DNA of 64,000 nt from Pustulibacterium marinum (GTDB taxonomy: Bacteria; Bacteroidota; Bacteroidia; Flavobacteriales; Flavobacteriaceae). Under the pieces are notes generated by a model. The model searched no databases. It saw only the letters and a program-made list of their open reading frames with translations, and had not been told where the DNA came from. Positions 24,408 through 33,228 of this stretch are shown piece after piece (within the stretch, counting starts at the first letter, position 1; each line of letters begins with the position of its first letter). The position numbers were made by a program, and so were the translations under genes. The stretch spans positions 62,001 to 126,000 of the forward strand of contig NZ_FPBK01000006.1 in the NCBI RefSeq assembly GCF_900116665.1. Direction: 5' to 3'.

Positions 24408-25889
24408 ATGGCAAAATTATACATATTCGGAATTGGTGGCACGGGTTCTAGAGTCATAAAGGCATTAACATTCCTTTTAGCATCAGGCGTAAAGCCCCAC
24501 GCAGATTTTGACACCATAATTCCAATGGTAATAGACCCTGATGCTGCAAATGGAGACTTAAACAGAACTACAGACATATTAAACAAATACCAACATATAC
24601 AGAAAAATTCTAATGAAGCTGAAAATTTATTTGGTACTAAAATAAAAACGCTTAAAGAATTATTAAATGAAAACCATCAAAATATATCAAGCAATTTTAT
24701 CTACAGTTTAGCACACACAGGTCAAAAATTTGGAGAGTTCATTGATTATAACGGTATGGACGATGATAATAAAGCGCTATTTGATTTACTCTTTAGTCAA
24801 GAGAATAAAGAGGCTGATATGACTGTAGGGTTTAAAGGGAATCCAAATATAGGAAGTGTTGTTTTAAATACATTTTCATCTACAAATGAAGATAAGGAAT
24901 TTAGAAATTCTTTTAACCCAGGGGATGCTATTTTTATTATTAACTCAATATTCGGTGGTACTGGTGCCTCCGGTTTTCCATTGTTATTAAAAAACCTTCG
25001 ATTAGACGATTCAGCAGTACTAAATTCCCAAATAATAAGTCAAGCTCCAATTGGTGCAATTACCTATTTACCTTATTTCAGTATACCTGAAAGTGCAGGA
25101 GGTAACAAGGATATCGATTCTAGTACATTCATGAGTAAATCTAAAGCAGCATTAAGTTATTATGAACATGCTATTTTTAAAGATGAACACAGTCTAAATG
25201 CATTTTATTACTTAGGAGATTTTTCAAATAATAGCATCCCATATGCGGAAGGAAAAGAGAATCAAAAAAATCCGGCACATTTTCTTGAATTAGCAGGAGC
25301 CTTAGCTATTATAGATTTTACGAATAATCACTGCAAGCAATCAAATGGTGCTACAGTAATGAAAGAGTTCGGAACGCTTCAGAACAACGGAAAATCTTTA
25401 AAATACAATCTACTTGGTTCAAAAACAAAGGATAGTATTAAACATCCTTTATCAGCTTTAACGTTATTCTCATTGTTTCTTGAACATTCTTTAGACCAAT
25501 TAAAAGTAAATAAAGGACCCTTTAATAATCAAAGAGATGGAATTGATAACTCCTTTTATACGAAAGATTTTTACAAAGAATATCTAGAAAAATTTGTAGC
25601 ATATTTTACCGAATGGCTGAATGAAATGGAAAAAAATGATGTGTCGTTTGCACCATTTCATACTAATGTTACACATGAAACCTTAAAAGGTTTTGTAAAA
25701 GACTTAAACAATAAAGAAGGAATCTTAGGTAAAATAGGAATTAAAAAGCAATTAAGCGGAAACAATTTAATAGCAGACTTAAATGGGGCTATTAAATCTA
25801 AAAAGTATGATAGTGAGGAAAGCAATGCTCGATTCATAAAAGTATTCGATGATGTGATTCAAAAAAATATCAAACAATTAATGAACTAA
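24408..25889 (+). CDS. Tubulin/FtsZ-like GTPase-fold protein
   Basis: This is a 493-residue cytoplasmic protein. The N-terminus has a tubulin-type T1 loop, FGIGGTGSR (residues 7-15). After a Rossmann-like stretch, the Gly-rich T4 signature loop FGGTGASG (182-189) follows the strand DAIFIINS. These match the nucleotide-binding loops of FtsZ/tubulin (GVGGGG and GGGTGTG). The C-terminal half does not resemble FtsZ, and the cell-division C-terminal peptide is absent. It is probably a member of the poorly characterised bacterial tubulin-like proteins. An actin-like partner lies 11 bp downstream. Whether it polymerises is unknown. Confidence 0.7.
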   Translation: MAKLYIFGIGGTGSRVIKALTFLLASGVKPHADFDTIIPMVIDPDAANGDLNRTTDILNKYQHIQKNSNEAENLFGTKIKTLKELLNENHQNISSNFIYSLAHTGQKFGEFIDYNGMDDDNKALFDLLFSQENKEADMTVGFKGNPNIGSVVLNTFSSTNEDKEFRNSFNPGDAIFIINSIFGGTGASGFPLLLKNLRLDDSAVLNSQIISQAPIGAITYLPYFSIPESAGGNKDIDSSTFMSKSKAALSYYEHAIFKDEHSLNAFYYLGDFSNNSIPYAEGKENQKNPAHFLELAGALAIIDFTNNHCKQSNGATVMKEFGTLQNNGKSLKYNLLGSKTKDSIKHPLSALTLFSLFLEHSLDQLKVNKGPFNNQRDGIDNSFYTKDFYKEYLEKFVAYFTEWLNEMEKNDVSFAPFHTNVTHETLKGFVKDLNNKEGILGKIGIKKQLSGNNLIADLNGAIKSKKYDSEESNARFIKVFDDVIQKNIKQLMN

Positions 25890-25900
25890 ATCAATATACC

Positions 25901-28900
25901 ATGGCTAACAAAGTTTATAGAATTCATCAAGATGGGGCTCAATTGGAAGATTGGTTTGTTTCAGGTCCATTAAATGACAATATCATCGACAGTATCAATA
26001 CAGATGGTGGAGATGGTAAAAAAATGCCGACTTCAATCCCTAGTCCTTTCGCTAGAGTCGATCTGGTTAGAACTGCTTTTAAATCCATTAATAACACCAA
26101 TATAGATGGAAATATAAAAAATGGTAGGGCTGCAGTGTCTGACTATCATAAGTTAGTATCTGATGCATTAGATATTGGACAAATTTTCTTCAATTACAAT
26201 AGACATAAGAAGTATTTAAGCTTAGTGCAATGGGATATCGAAGATAGCTTGAATAGGTTATTAGACACGCATAACAAAGCACATCAACATTTTGGTAAAA
26301 CAATTAAACTTTTTCTAAATCAAGATAGTAGTCAATACAATTTTGATGTTTTTGACAAAATATACATTCTTAAATACAAGCATCAAATCATTGGCGCTAC
26401 GTCTCCAAGAACATTATTTTTTGCTGCGCCAGATGCGCCAGAGACTGATATCTTTTTTGGGGAAGATAGAATGTTAGATGATAAAATATTACCGCTTTAT
26501 AAAAGAGAAAAAAATTATATAAAATACTTATACGCACTTTCAAAATCAAGAATTGATCAAATTGGGTTCAATACACTGTTCCCTGAATTTTACAACTATC
26601 TACAAATAACAATTGATAAAATAAAAGAGGTAGATTATAACCTCTTCGATGAGTTGAATATACTGGATTGTCAAAAATTTTTAGAAGATCTTGAGCCTGT
26701 ATATTTTAATAATCAAGATGGGCAACCCATTGAAATAGTTAGAGGCATTGGTGTAAAACAATTTAAGGAAGATAGTAAGGTAATAGAAAACAACAGTGAT
26801 TTTGTTATTAAAACAACCAAACACGTTCATAAATACAAACCTTTAGTACTACCCACCGGACCTTTTAATAAAAAACTGAAATACACGACGAATGATTGGA
26901 ACGAAAGAACCACCGTTCCCTTTTTTGACAAAACTGCAATCGATAATAGAATATTACCAGATCAGGGGGATCAATATCCGTATCTAACTCAGGATGATTT
27001 TCTTTCCAACTATATAGTAAAATTACCGTTCGATATCAATTCAAAAGATTTTCTAGTTGTAGGAGCTAATAAGTTTTTAATCCCGCTAAACAAAGTATTC
27101 TTTCAATACTTTTCTGTAAAAGATATAATCGATCAACAGCTAATTTCATGCACAGAAAGAGGATTAGATAGCATAGAAGTCAATCTAAAAATTCCAATTA
27201 AAAAAGGTCACATAACATATTCTAAATTGTACAATACAAAATCAAAGGCCTCACTAGAGCCTGGTACAGGAAAAGGAATTATTATAGAGAAAACATTGTC
27301 GGTATCGGTATATCCTAACATTAAAAGTTCTAGTCATCCCTTCACAGATGTGGGAATGGTAGATTTAAATCCTGAAAATGCAAATCCTATAAAAATTCAT
27401 TTTTATTCTGATACAATCAGCAAACAATTACCAGAATCTAAAATGAATAGTATTGTAAGAGGTAAAGATCCGTATCTTACAATGCACACCAATACTACCG
27501 AACCTTTTGATGCTTTGGTGATTAACTATGGTGATGTATCTAATTACTTAATTCCACTTAGGGAAGAGGTTCAGGAAACAGGAGGTGATTCATACAAATT
27601 TGCAATCGATTTTGGAACCACGAATACACACATCGAATTTGCAATTGAGGGGAAAGGAGATGCCAATCCTTTTGCCATAAAACCGAAAGAAGAACAAATA
27701 GCATTATTATTTCAGCCTAGCTCAGAAAGCTTGCGTACAGAGGCTGAACGTACTATAAATACTGCTCAAGAAGATTACCTTTTGCAGGAAACAATACCAT
27801 ACCATTTTGGGAAGGATCAATTGGTAAGTATTCCTTTCAGATCGTGTTTATTGCAAAACCAAGATATCTCGTTTAGCAAACCTACATACACATTTGGGCA
27901 TGTTAACATAGGTTTTGATTATGAAGTAAACGTTCTAAAAAACTACTTACGTCCAAATAATAATTTAAAGTGGTCTAATGAAATAGATAATGAAAAAAAA
28001 CTAAAACATTATATAGAAGAACTGCTGCTACTTTGTAAAACAAAAGTTTTAAAACAAAAAGGAGATGTAAAGAAAACCAAGGTTATTTGGTTTTATCCTG
28101 TTAGCATGACTCCTTTTCACCTCCAAAGCTTAAGGAACGTTTGGGAAGAATCTTATCAAAAAATATTCGGAGTTAGTGATTGTTCATTCCTTAAAGATTA
28201 TCCGGAAAGTATTACTCCTTTCTACTATTACAAAAATAAAGAAGGAATCCCCGTTTCAGATAAGCCTTCGGTTGCTATTGACATAGGGGGTGGAACAACC
28301 GATGTGATGATCTATAACAATGGAAAAACAGAACTGATCAATAGTTTTAGATTTGCAGGTAATGCCATTTTTGGTGATGGGTTCAATGGCAATATAAATG
28401 CCAACGGTTTTGTAAAAAGATTTAAGAATGTTATTTACAAGCAACTATCAGACAATGACTGTAAAAACGAACTGGAAATATTAAATACAATATTTTCAGA
28501 GTATCAATCTTCAACTGATTTAATAAACTTTTTCTTTTCGTTGAAAGAAAATAAGAATCTTTCAAGCAAAAATATCCAAATTGATTTTGATAATATTCTC
28601 TACAAAGACAATGACTTCAAAATCATATTTCTTCTGTATTACACAGCTATATTCTATCATATTGCTGAGTTAATGAAATTGAAAGGATATCCTGCACCAC
28701 GCAACATCGTTTTTAGTGGTACTGGTTCTAAGACCCTAAATTCTTTAGATAAATCATCCAAAATATCAAATATTAAAAAATTAGCGGAAGAAATATTTAA
28801 TCATTTCGATAACAATGATAATGCAAACATTAATATCAAAGCTTTAGGAACTCCTAAAGAAATTACTTGTAAAGGAGGCATCGAAATCGAAAAGGAAAAA

Positions 28901-29299
28901 GAAGTACAACAATTAGATTACAAAGAGTTAATCCATGTCAATGTAGGTAATTTTTCTAAACCTTCTGTGCAAACCAAAAGTAAAAGTGAAGGAGTAAAGT
29001 ATAAAGATCTAAATGATGAGTACTTAAAGGGTATTGTAAAAAATACTTCAAACTTTTACGACTTGTTTGAAGAACTCTATACCAAAATTGGTTTTCAAGA
29101 TCAATTTGGAATGTCTAACAAAGCCATGGATACCTTTAAAGAATTAAGAGCCAATGATCAACTCGATTTTCTAAAAACGGGAATCAGTCAATTGAGTATA
29201 GATGCACAAGAGGAAGATGAAGTTGCTCAAACATTATTTTTCTATCCTATAATAGGGTTGTTATACAACATTGCAGTAGCCTTAACTGAAAACGACTAG
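25901..29299 (+). CDS. Hsp70/actin-superfamily ATPase with a large N-terminal domain
   Basis: This is a 1132-residue cytoplasmic protein. Residues 1 to about 560 form an unassigned, probably beta-rich domain. The second half is an ASKHA-fold ATPase: phosphate-1 motif AIDFGTTNT with D570, phosphate-2 motif AIDIGGGTTDV with D794, and adenosine motif FSGTGSK near 940. About 100 further residues follow. The ATPase most resembles Hsp70-like proteins rather than MreB or ParM; the SrfB virulence-factor family came to mind but was not verified. Its position next to a tubulin-like gene is unusual. A role as ATP-driven assembly factor or filament former is inference. Confidence 0.75.
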   Translation: MANKVYRIHQDGAQLEDWFVSGPLNDNIIDSINTDGGDGKKMPTSIPSPFARVDLVRTAFKSINNTNIDGNIKNGRAAVSDYHKLVSDALDIGQIFFNYNRHKKYLSLVQWDIEDSLNRLLDTHNKAHQHFGKTIKLFLNQDSSQYNFDVFDKIYILKYKHQIIGATSPRTLFFAAPDAPETDIFFGEDRMLDDKILPLYKREKNYIKYLYALSKSRIDQIGFNTLFPEFYNYLQITIDKIKEVDYNLFDELNILDCQKFLEDLEPVYFNNQDGQPIEIVRGIGVKQFKEDSKVIENNSDFVIKTTKHVHKYKPLVLPTGPFNKKLKYTTNDWNERTTVPFFDKTAIDNRILPDQGDQYPYLTQDDFLSNYIVKLPFDINSKDFLVVGANKFLIPLNKVFFQYFSVKDIIDQQLISCTERGLDSIEVNLKIPIKKGHITYSKLYNTKSKASLEPGTGKGIIIEKTLSVSVYPNIKSSSHPFTDVGMVDLNPENANPIKIHFYSDTISKQLPESKMNSIVRGKDPYLTMHTNTTEPFDALVINYGDVSNYLIPLREEVQETGGDSYKFAIDFGTTNTHIEFAIEGKGDANPFAIKPKEEQIALLFQPSSESLRTEAERTINTAQEDYLLQETIPYHFGKDQLVSIPFRSCLLQNQDISFSKPTYTFGHVNIGFDYEVNVLKNYLRPNNNLKWSNEIDNEKKLKHYIEELLLLCKTKVLKQKGDVKKTKVIWFYPVSMTPFHLQSLRNVWEESYQKIFGVSDCSFLKDYPESITPFYYYKNKEGIPVSDKPSVAIDIGGGTTDVMIYNNGKTELINSFRFAGNAIFGDGFNGNINANGFVKRFKNVIYKQLSDNDCKNELEILNTIFSEYQSSTDLINFFFSLKENKNLSSKNIQIDFDNILYKDNDFKIIFLLYYTAIFYHIAELMKLKGYPAPRNIVFSGTGSKTLNSLDKSSKISNIKKLAEEIFNHFDNNDNANINIKALGTPKEITCKGGIEIEKEKEVQQLDYKELIHVNVGNFSKPSVQTKSKSEGVKYKDLNDEYLKGIVKNTSNFYDLFEELYTKIGFQDQFGMSNKAMDTFKELRANDQLDFLKTGISQLSIDAQEEDEVAQTLFFYPIIGLLYNIAVALTEND

Positions 29300-29303
29300 T
29301 AAC

Positions 29304-30023
29304 ATGCAATATATGTATATAACAATAGCTAATGTATTACTAGCTCAGGAAGTAACAGAGGTAAACCATGCATCCAATAATCTTATATGGATATCCATTA
29401 CTGTAACCTCTATATTGATAACCATAGTATGTTTTGTAACCTATATGCGTACCAAGAAACAATTAAAAAACTTGAAGAGAGAGTTCAAAACGTATAGAAA
29501 TAGGAGTCACAATCAAAAACAGAAACAAGATCACCTAATTCGGGAAAATGAAGACTTAAAAAAGAAATTAGAAACAGTAGAAAAACACGTTAAAGAAGAA
29601 GCAAACAAGCCACAAGAAAACAGCAACACCGGTAAACCTAAAGAAGTAGATACTCCTTTATATCCTGATGAAAAACCTAATGTGGTAGAGTTCAAGCAAA
29701 TCTCAAAAGAAAAAATATACCTACCTTCTCCATTTGAAGAATTAAGGTTTTCAGTTGAAGATAGTAAAAAGGAAAGAAATGAAACTTCGCTCTACGTAAT
29801 AGAACTAGATAGTGAAGAAAATTCGGGTGCAATTAAAATTCTTGAAGACGCCAATTTTAAAGTGGCATTAAACTCTCCAAAAAAATACTTAGAATTAGTG
29901 TGTATTGCCGAAAATGCCCATGATATAAAAGCTAATGGAATTGTCAATTGCAAACCGGGAAAAGTAATCTTAGAAGCACAAGATTGGGTGGTAACTGATA
30001 AAATACATATCAAATATGTTTAA
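29304..30023 (+). CDS. Membrane-anchored coiled-coil protein with C-terminal beta domain
   Basis: This is a 239-residue protein with one transmembrane helix (about 27-48), a basic coiled coil (50-105, KKQLKNLKREFKTYRNR), a polar linker, and a C-terminal domain of about 110 residues that looks beta-rich (SLYVIELDSE to DKIHIKYV). The orientation is probably N-out with the coiled coil and beta domain in the cytoplasm, where they could contact the actin-like and tubulin-like proteins. Its end overlaps the next gene by 8 bp. No family recognised. Confidence 0.65.
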   Translation: MQYMYITIANVLLAQEVTEVNHASNNLIWISITVTSILITIVCFVTYMRTKKQLKNLKREFKTYRNRSHNQKQKQDHLIRENEDLKKKLETVEKHVKEEANKPQENSNTGKPKEVDTPLYPDEKPNVVEFKQISKEKIYLPSPFEELRFSVEDSKKERNETSLYVIELDSEENSGAIKILEDANFKVALNSPKKYLELVCIAENAHDIKANGIVNCKPGKVILEAQDWVVTDKIHIKYV

Positions 30024-31704
30024 AGATTTTTCAATAGAGATAATAGTAATGTTAATATGCCTAATGTTTCAGGCATACATAACCATTGCACTTTGGTCTA
30101 AAATTAGAACCTTTAAAAATTTCTTCAGACCATTTCCAGAGGTGATAAAAAAACAAGTATCAGATGATAGTAAATACATAGTCGATCTAGAGGAAGAAGT
30201 CGAAAATCCAGAGGAAGAAGAATATTTTCAAGAGGCTACAGAACTCGCTATGCTCTCTGATGAAGAACCTGATACCAGACTAGGCAACATGATAAAGCCT
30301 ATAAACAACTACATAACTAAAACAAGAGGTATAGGGGTCGATTTTCACATCTTAAAAGATATCATTGACAGAAATGTTGACATCATAGAGGAAGAAATTC
30401 ACAATAGAATTTATGCTCCTTTATATATTGGTTTGGCTGCAACAATGTTAGGAATAATTTTGGGACTCTTTTCAATTAATTTTAAGGCAGACAACAACAG
30501 CATAATAACAAACAGTCAACTGCAAACAATAGAACAAATTCAGGGAAATGATACTGAAAATGTATCTACGCAAGAAGCCCTAAACAAACTTCAGCCTTTA
30601 TTAGATGGTGTTAAAACAGCAATGGTTGCCAGTGTATTCGGGCTTATTTGCACCACACTCTTGTCTGTTTGGGGTTTTAAAAACGCTAAAACTGATAACG
30701 AAAAGGATAAGAACAAACTACTTTCATTAATTCAGTCAGAGTTAATGCCCAAAATGAACCGATCTAGATTACCTGAGATTGATGTCTTAGCTAACAAACT
30801 AGATGATTTTGCTAAAAACACAGTATCAGCCATTCAAAATTTAGATAAGATAGTCAAAGGCTCAAAGCAAAACCTACAAAACGAAGCAATGCTCCTGCAA
30901 CAAGTTCAAGACTTAGATATCAAAAAACTATCAAAGGCAAACATAGACATTTTCAAAAAGTTAGAATCAATGATGATTTCCTTTGAAAATTTTGCCGGGT
31001 ACTATGAAAATCTCGACAGATCATTGCTCAATACCACAAAGCTCATATCTCAATTAGAGATGTTTATCAAAAATACTGATAACCTTGGAGCGGTCTTAGA
31101 AGGTTTAAAACAAAACATACATTTGGGCAACGATGCTACAATTTTCTTTAACCAACATTTAAAATCTTTTGAGCACTATAGCGAAGCTATCAATGAAGCC
31201 ATCGCAGACACAGATCAAAAAATGGCTAGAGCTGTAGGAGCATTAGGTTCATCAGTTGAAAAACAATTTGAAGTGTTAAATGAATCTGTAGCCACCTACG
31301 ATGTCAAATTAAACAATGCTTTTACCAACGCTATCGATGGTTACAACGCAACCATTCAACATCAAGTAGATAAAACTACAGAAGCTTTTGAACTAGCACG
31401 TCCTAAATTTGAAAAACTAAACAATTTAGAGAAGTTAAATGCCATCGACTCCAAATTAAACAGTTTAGAAAACAATATAGTTCAAACCTTCAAAGAAGGC
31501 ACCGCTCAGCAAGTAAAAGCTATCAAAGAAATAGAGTGGAGGCAAGAGCCCCCTACTTACACCACACAACAAGTACAAGTGCCTCAAAAATATAATGAAA
31601 CCAAAATGTCAAAACGGCAATGGTCAGAATTCATTGTAAAAATGATTGCGTTTACCATCATCATTGTTTGTGGCGTGTTGTTTATCTATAATTCATTGGT
31701 ATAA
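30016..31704 (+). CDS. MotA/TolQ/ExbB-like protein with long coiled-coil tail
   Basis: This is a 562-residue inner-membrane protein. Helices are seen at about 8-27, 135-155 (APLYIGLAATMLGIILGLF) and 200-221 (VKTAMVASVFGLICTTLLS); the last two match the paired channel helices of MotA/TolQ/ExbB stator proteins. A long heptad-rich region (about 230-530) follows, with an additional C-terminal helix (541-558). Such stators form ion-driven rings around a MotB/ExbD-type dimer, encoded just downstream. ZorA of Zorya defence is also MotA-like with a long cytoplasmic tail; the extra C-terminal helix here would tether the tail to the membrane. Family call by motif; drive by ion flow is inferred. Confidence 0.75.
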   Translation: MFKDFSIEIIVMLICLMFQAYITIALWSKIRTFKNFFRPFPEVIKKQVSDDSKYIVDLEEEVENPEEEEYFQEATELAMLSDEEPDTRLGNMIKPINNYITKTRGIGVDFHILKDIIDRNVDIIEEEIHNRIYAPLYIGLAATMLGIILGLFSINFKADNNSIITNSQLQTIEQIQGNDTENVSTQEALNKLQPLLDGVKTAMVASVFGLICTTLLSVWGFKNAKTDNEKDKNKLLSLIQSELMPKMNRSRLPEIDVLANKLDDFAKNTVSAIQNLDKIVKGSKQNLQNEAMLLQQVQDLDIKKLSKANIDIFKKLESMMISFENFAGYYENLDRSLLNTTKLISQLEMFIKNTDNLGAVLEGLKQNIHLGNDATIFFNQHLKSFEHYSEAINEAIADTDQKMARAVGALGSSVEKQFEVLNESVATYDVKLNNAFTNAIDGYNATIQHQVDKTTEAFELARPKFEKLNNLEKLNAIDSKLNSLENNIVQTFKEGTAQQVKAIKEIEWRQEPPTYTTQQVQVPQKYNETKMSKRQWSEFIVKMIAFTIIIVCGVLFIYNSLV

Positions 31705-31705
31705 G

Positions 31706-32371
31706 ATGGCTAAATCAAAAAGAACCAATTTCTTCTGGGTAAGTTACTCCGATTTAATGACGAGTTTATTCTTTATCATGTTAGTGCTATATGTGGTTAC
31801 CTTTTCAGTATTAAAAATAGAACTCTTCAGCGCCCAAACAAAAGCAGTGAAACTTGAAAAAATTGAAGAAATCCAACAGGCTCTAAATTCACTTGACAAA
31901 GCTTATTTTGAATTTGACCAGGAAAACAAACGATACAAGCTGAAAACAGATGTCAAATTTCATAGTAGTAGTGATAAAATAACCGATATCGCCATAGATA
32001 AAAGAATAGAAATATTAAATGCAGGAAAAGACCTTTATTCAAAGCTTCAAAAAATGATTGAAAAAAATCCTAAAGTTGATTATTTATTAGTGATTGAAGG
32101 GAATACACAACGAAGCTATTACAGCAATATATGGAATTACGAAACAATGCCCAATGTAGGTTACCGTCTAAGCTACAAGAGGGCATTAGCTCTTTTTAAC
32201 TACTGGAAATCAAATGGGGTCGATTTTAGAAAACTAGGGAACCAATGCGAGGTTATTTTGGCTGGTAGTGGATACTTTGGACAATCGAGAGATACTGAAA
32301 ACGAAGAAAATAACAGACGTTTTACAATTCAAATAACTTCTAAAGTAGGTAAATTAATAGATAGTAAATAA
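31706..32371 (+). CDS. MotB/OmpA-like protein (ZorB-like)
   Basis: This is a 221-residue protein with an N-terminal motif FFWVSYSDLMTSLFFIML. D16 occupies the position of the ion-conducting Asp of MotB/ZorB at the start of the single helix (17-38). After a linker comes an OmpA/MotB-type domain ending ENNRRFTIQI, the family's NRR motif. The peptidoglycan-binding GHTD motif is altered to GNTQ. I chose the ATG at 31706, one base after the stop of the MotA-like gene; a longer frame from 31646 only reads into that gene. With the upstream protein it should form a stator-like motor complex. Confidence 0.75.
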   Translation: MAKSKRTNFFWVSYSDLMTSLFFIMLVLYVVTFSVLKIELFSAQTKAVKLEKIEEIQQALNSLDKAYFEFDQENKRYKLKTDVKFHSSSDKITDIAIDKRIEILNAGKDLYSKLQKMIEKNPKVDYLLVIEGNTQRSYYSNIWNYETMPNVGYRLSYKRALALFNYWKSNGVDFRKLGNQCEVILAGSGYFGQSRDTENEENNRRFTIQITSKVGKLIDSK

Positions 32372-33100
32372 ATGAAAATTAAAGTACTCCTCATCATAGT
32401 TGCCAGTTTGTTAATAGCATGCCAGGGAATCTCTAAAACAGGAAGAGCTATTAAAGTAAAAGAAGCAAGAATAGAAGCAAATAAAAAGGCTGCGATTCCT
32501 TCTCCTGAAACAATAAAAAAACAGCAAGAGCCAAATCAAGAAAACATTCAAGATATTGTAACGCCTGAAGAACAAAAATCAATCAACAAGCATTTAATAG
32601 AAAACAACATCCCCAAAGCGCAAGGCAATCTTATTCAGGTAGAAGGTCTTGTGGTAAAAGAGGTAAGAGCATTAACCATAGACCTAAATACATCTTCAGA
32701 TCAATTAGAGCAAATTACAGCCATGAAAGCATATGTACAAGAGCATTGGCATTATGTAAACGATCCTCAAACAGGCAAGGATACTTGGCGATCCGCAGAA
32801 GCTACACTAGCTTTAAAATATAAAAACAAATACACTGGAGATTGTGATGATTTTGCCATTCTGCTAGCGTCTTTTGCCAAACAAATAGGATTAGAAGCTA
32901 GGGTAGTAGCAGGCTATAACAAAGATGGAGGACATGCTTTTGCCGAATTTTTAATTGAAAAACAACAAATACATTCTCAGGCATTACAAAATTATGATTA
33001 TCGGCTCGTAATGGGGCAGTACTGGGTTAGTCTAGATTGGTTCAAAGCAGAAGAACATAATAAATACCTACAAGATGCTGTAATACTTACAGGAATTTAG
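32372..33100 (+). CDS. Transglutaminase-like lipoprotein
   Basis: This 242-residue lipoprotein has the signal LLIIVASLLIAC (Cys16). The C-terminal domain has the transglutaminase/cysteine-protease triad in order: C158 in YTGDCDDFAI, H188 in GGHAFAEF and D222 in YWVSLDW. Such domains cleave or cross-link peptides and proteins. As the last gene of the operon, directly abutting the MotB-like gene (stop and start adjacent), it probably works in the periplasm on peptidoglycan-associated proteins or on a system component. A 128-bp gap to the next gene marks the operon end. Confidence 0.75.
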   Translation: MKIKVLLIIVASLLIACQGISKTGRAIKVKEARIEANKKAAIPSPETIKKQQEPNQENIQDIVTPEEQKSINKHLIENNIPKAQGNLIQVEGLVVKEVRALTIDLNTSSDQLEQITAMKAYVQEHWHYVNDPQTGKDTWRSAEATLALKYKNKYTGDCDDFAILLASFAKQIGLEARVVAGYNKDGGHAFAEFLIEKQQIHSQALQNYDYRLVMGQYWVSLDWFKAEEHNKYLQDAVILTGI

Positions 33101-33228
33101 ATTTTTATGGTTATGCAAAAGAGTCGAACATCCCTTTTTTTACAACCACAAGTTAGGTATATTTACAATACTTAAAAATACTACAGAATGATACAAAACA
33201 GTATCAATCAACCAATAATAAAATTGCA

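Noticed and set aside
30016-32371. Canonical Zorya defence system
   Set aside because: Only the motor pair resembles ZorA/ZorB. No ZorC, ZorD or ZorE is encoded, and the operon partners are of other families.
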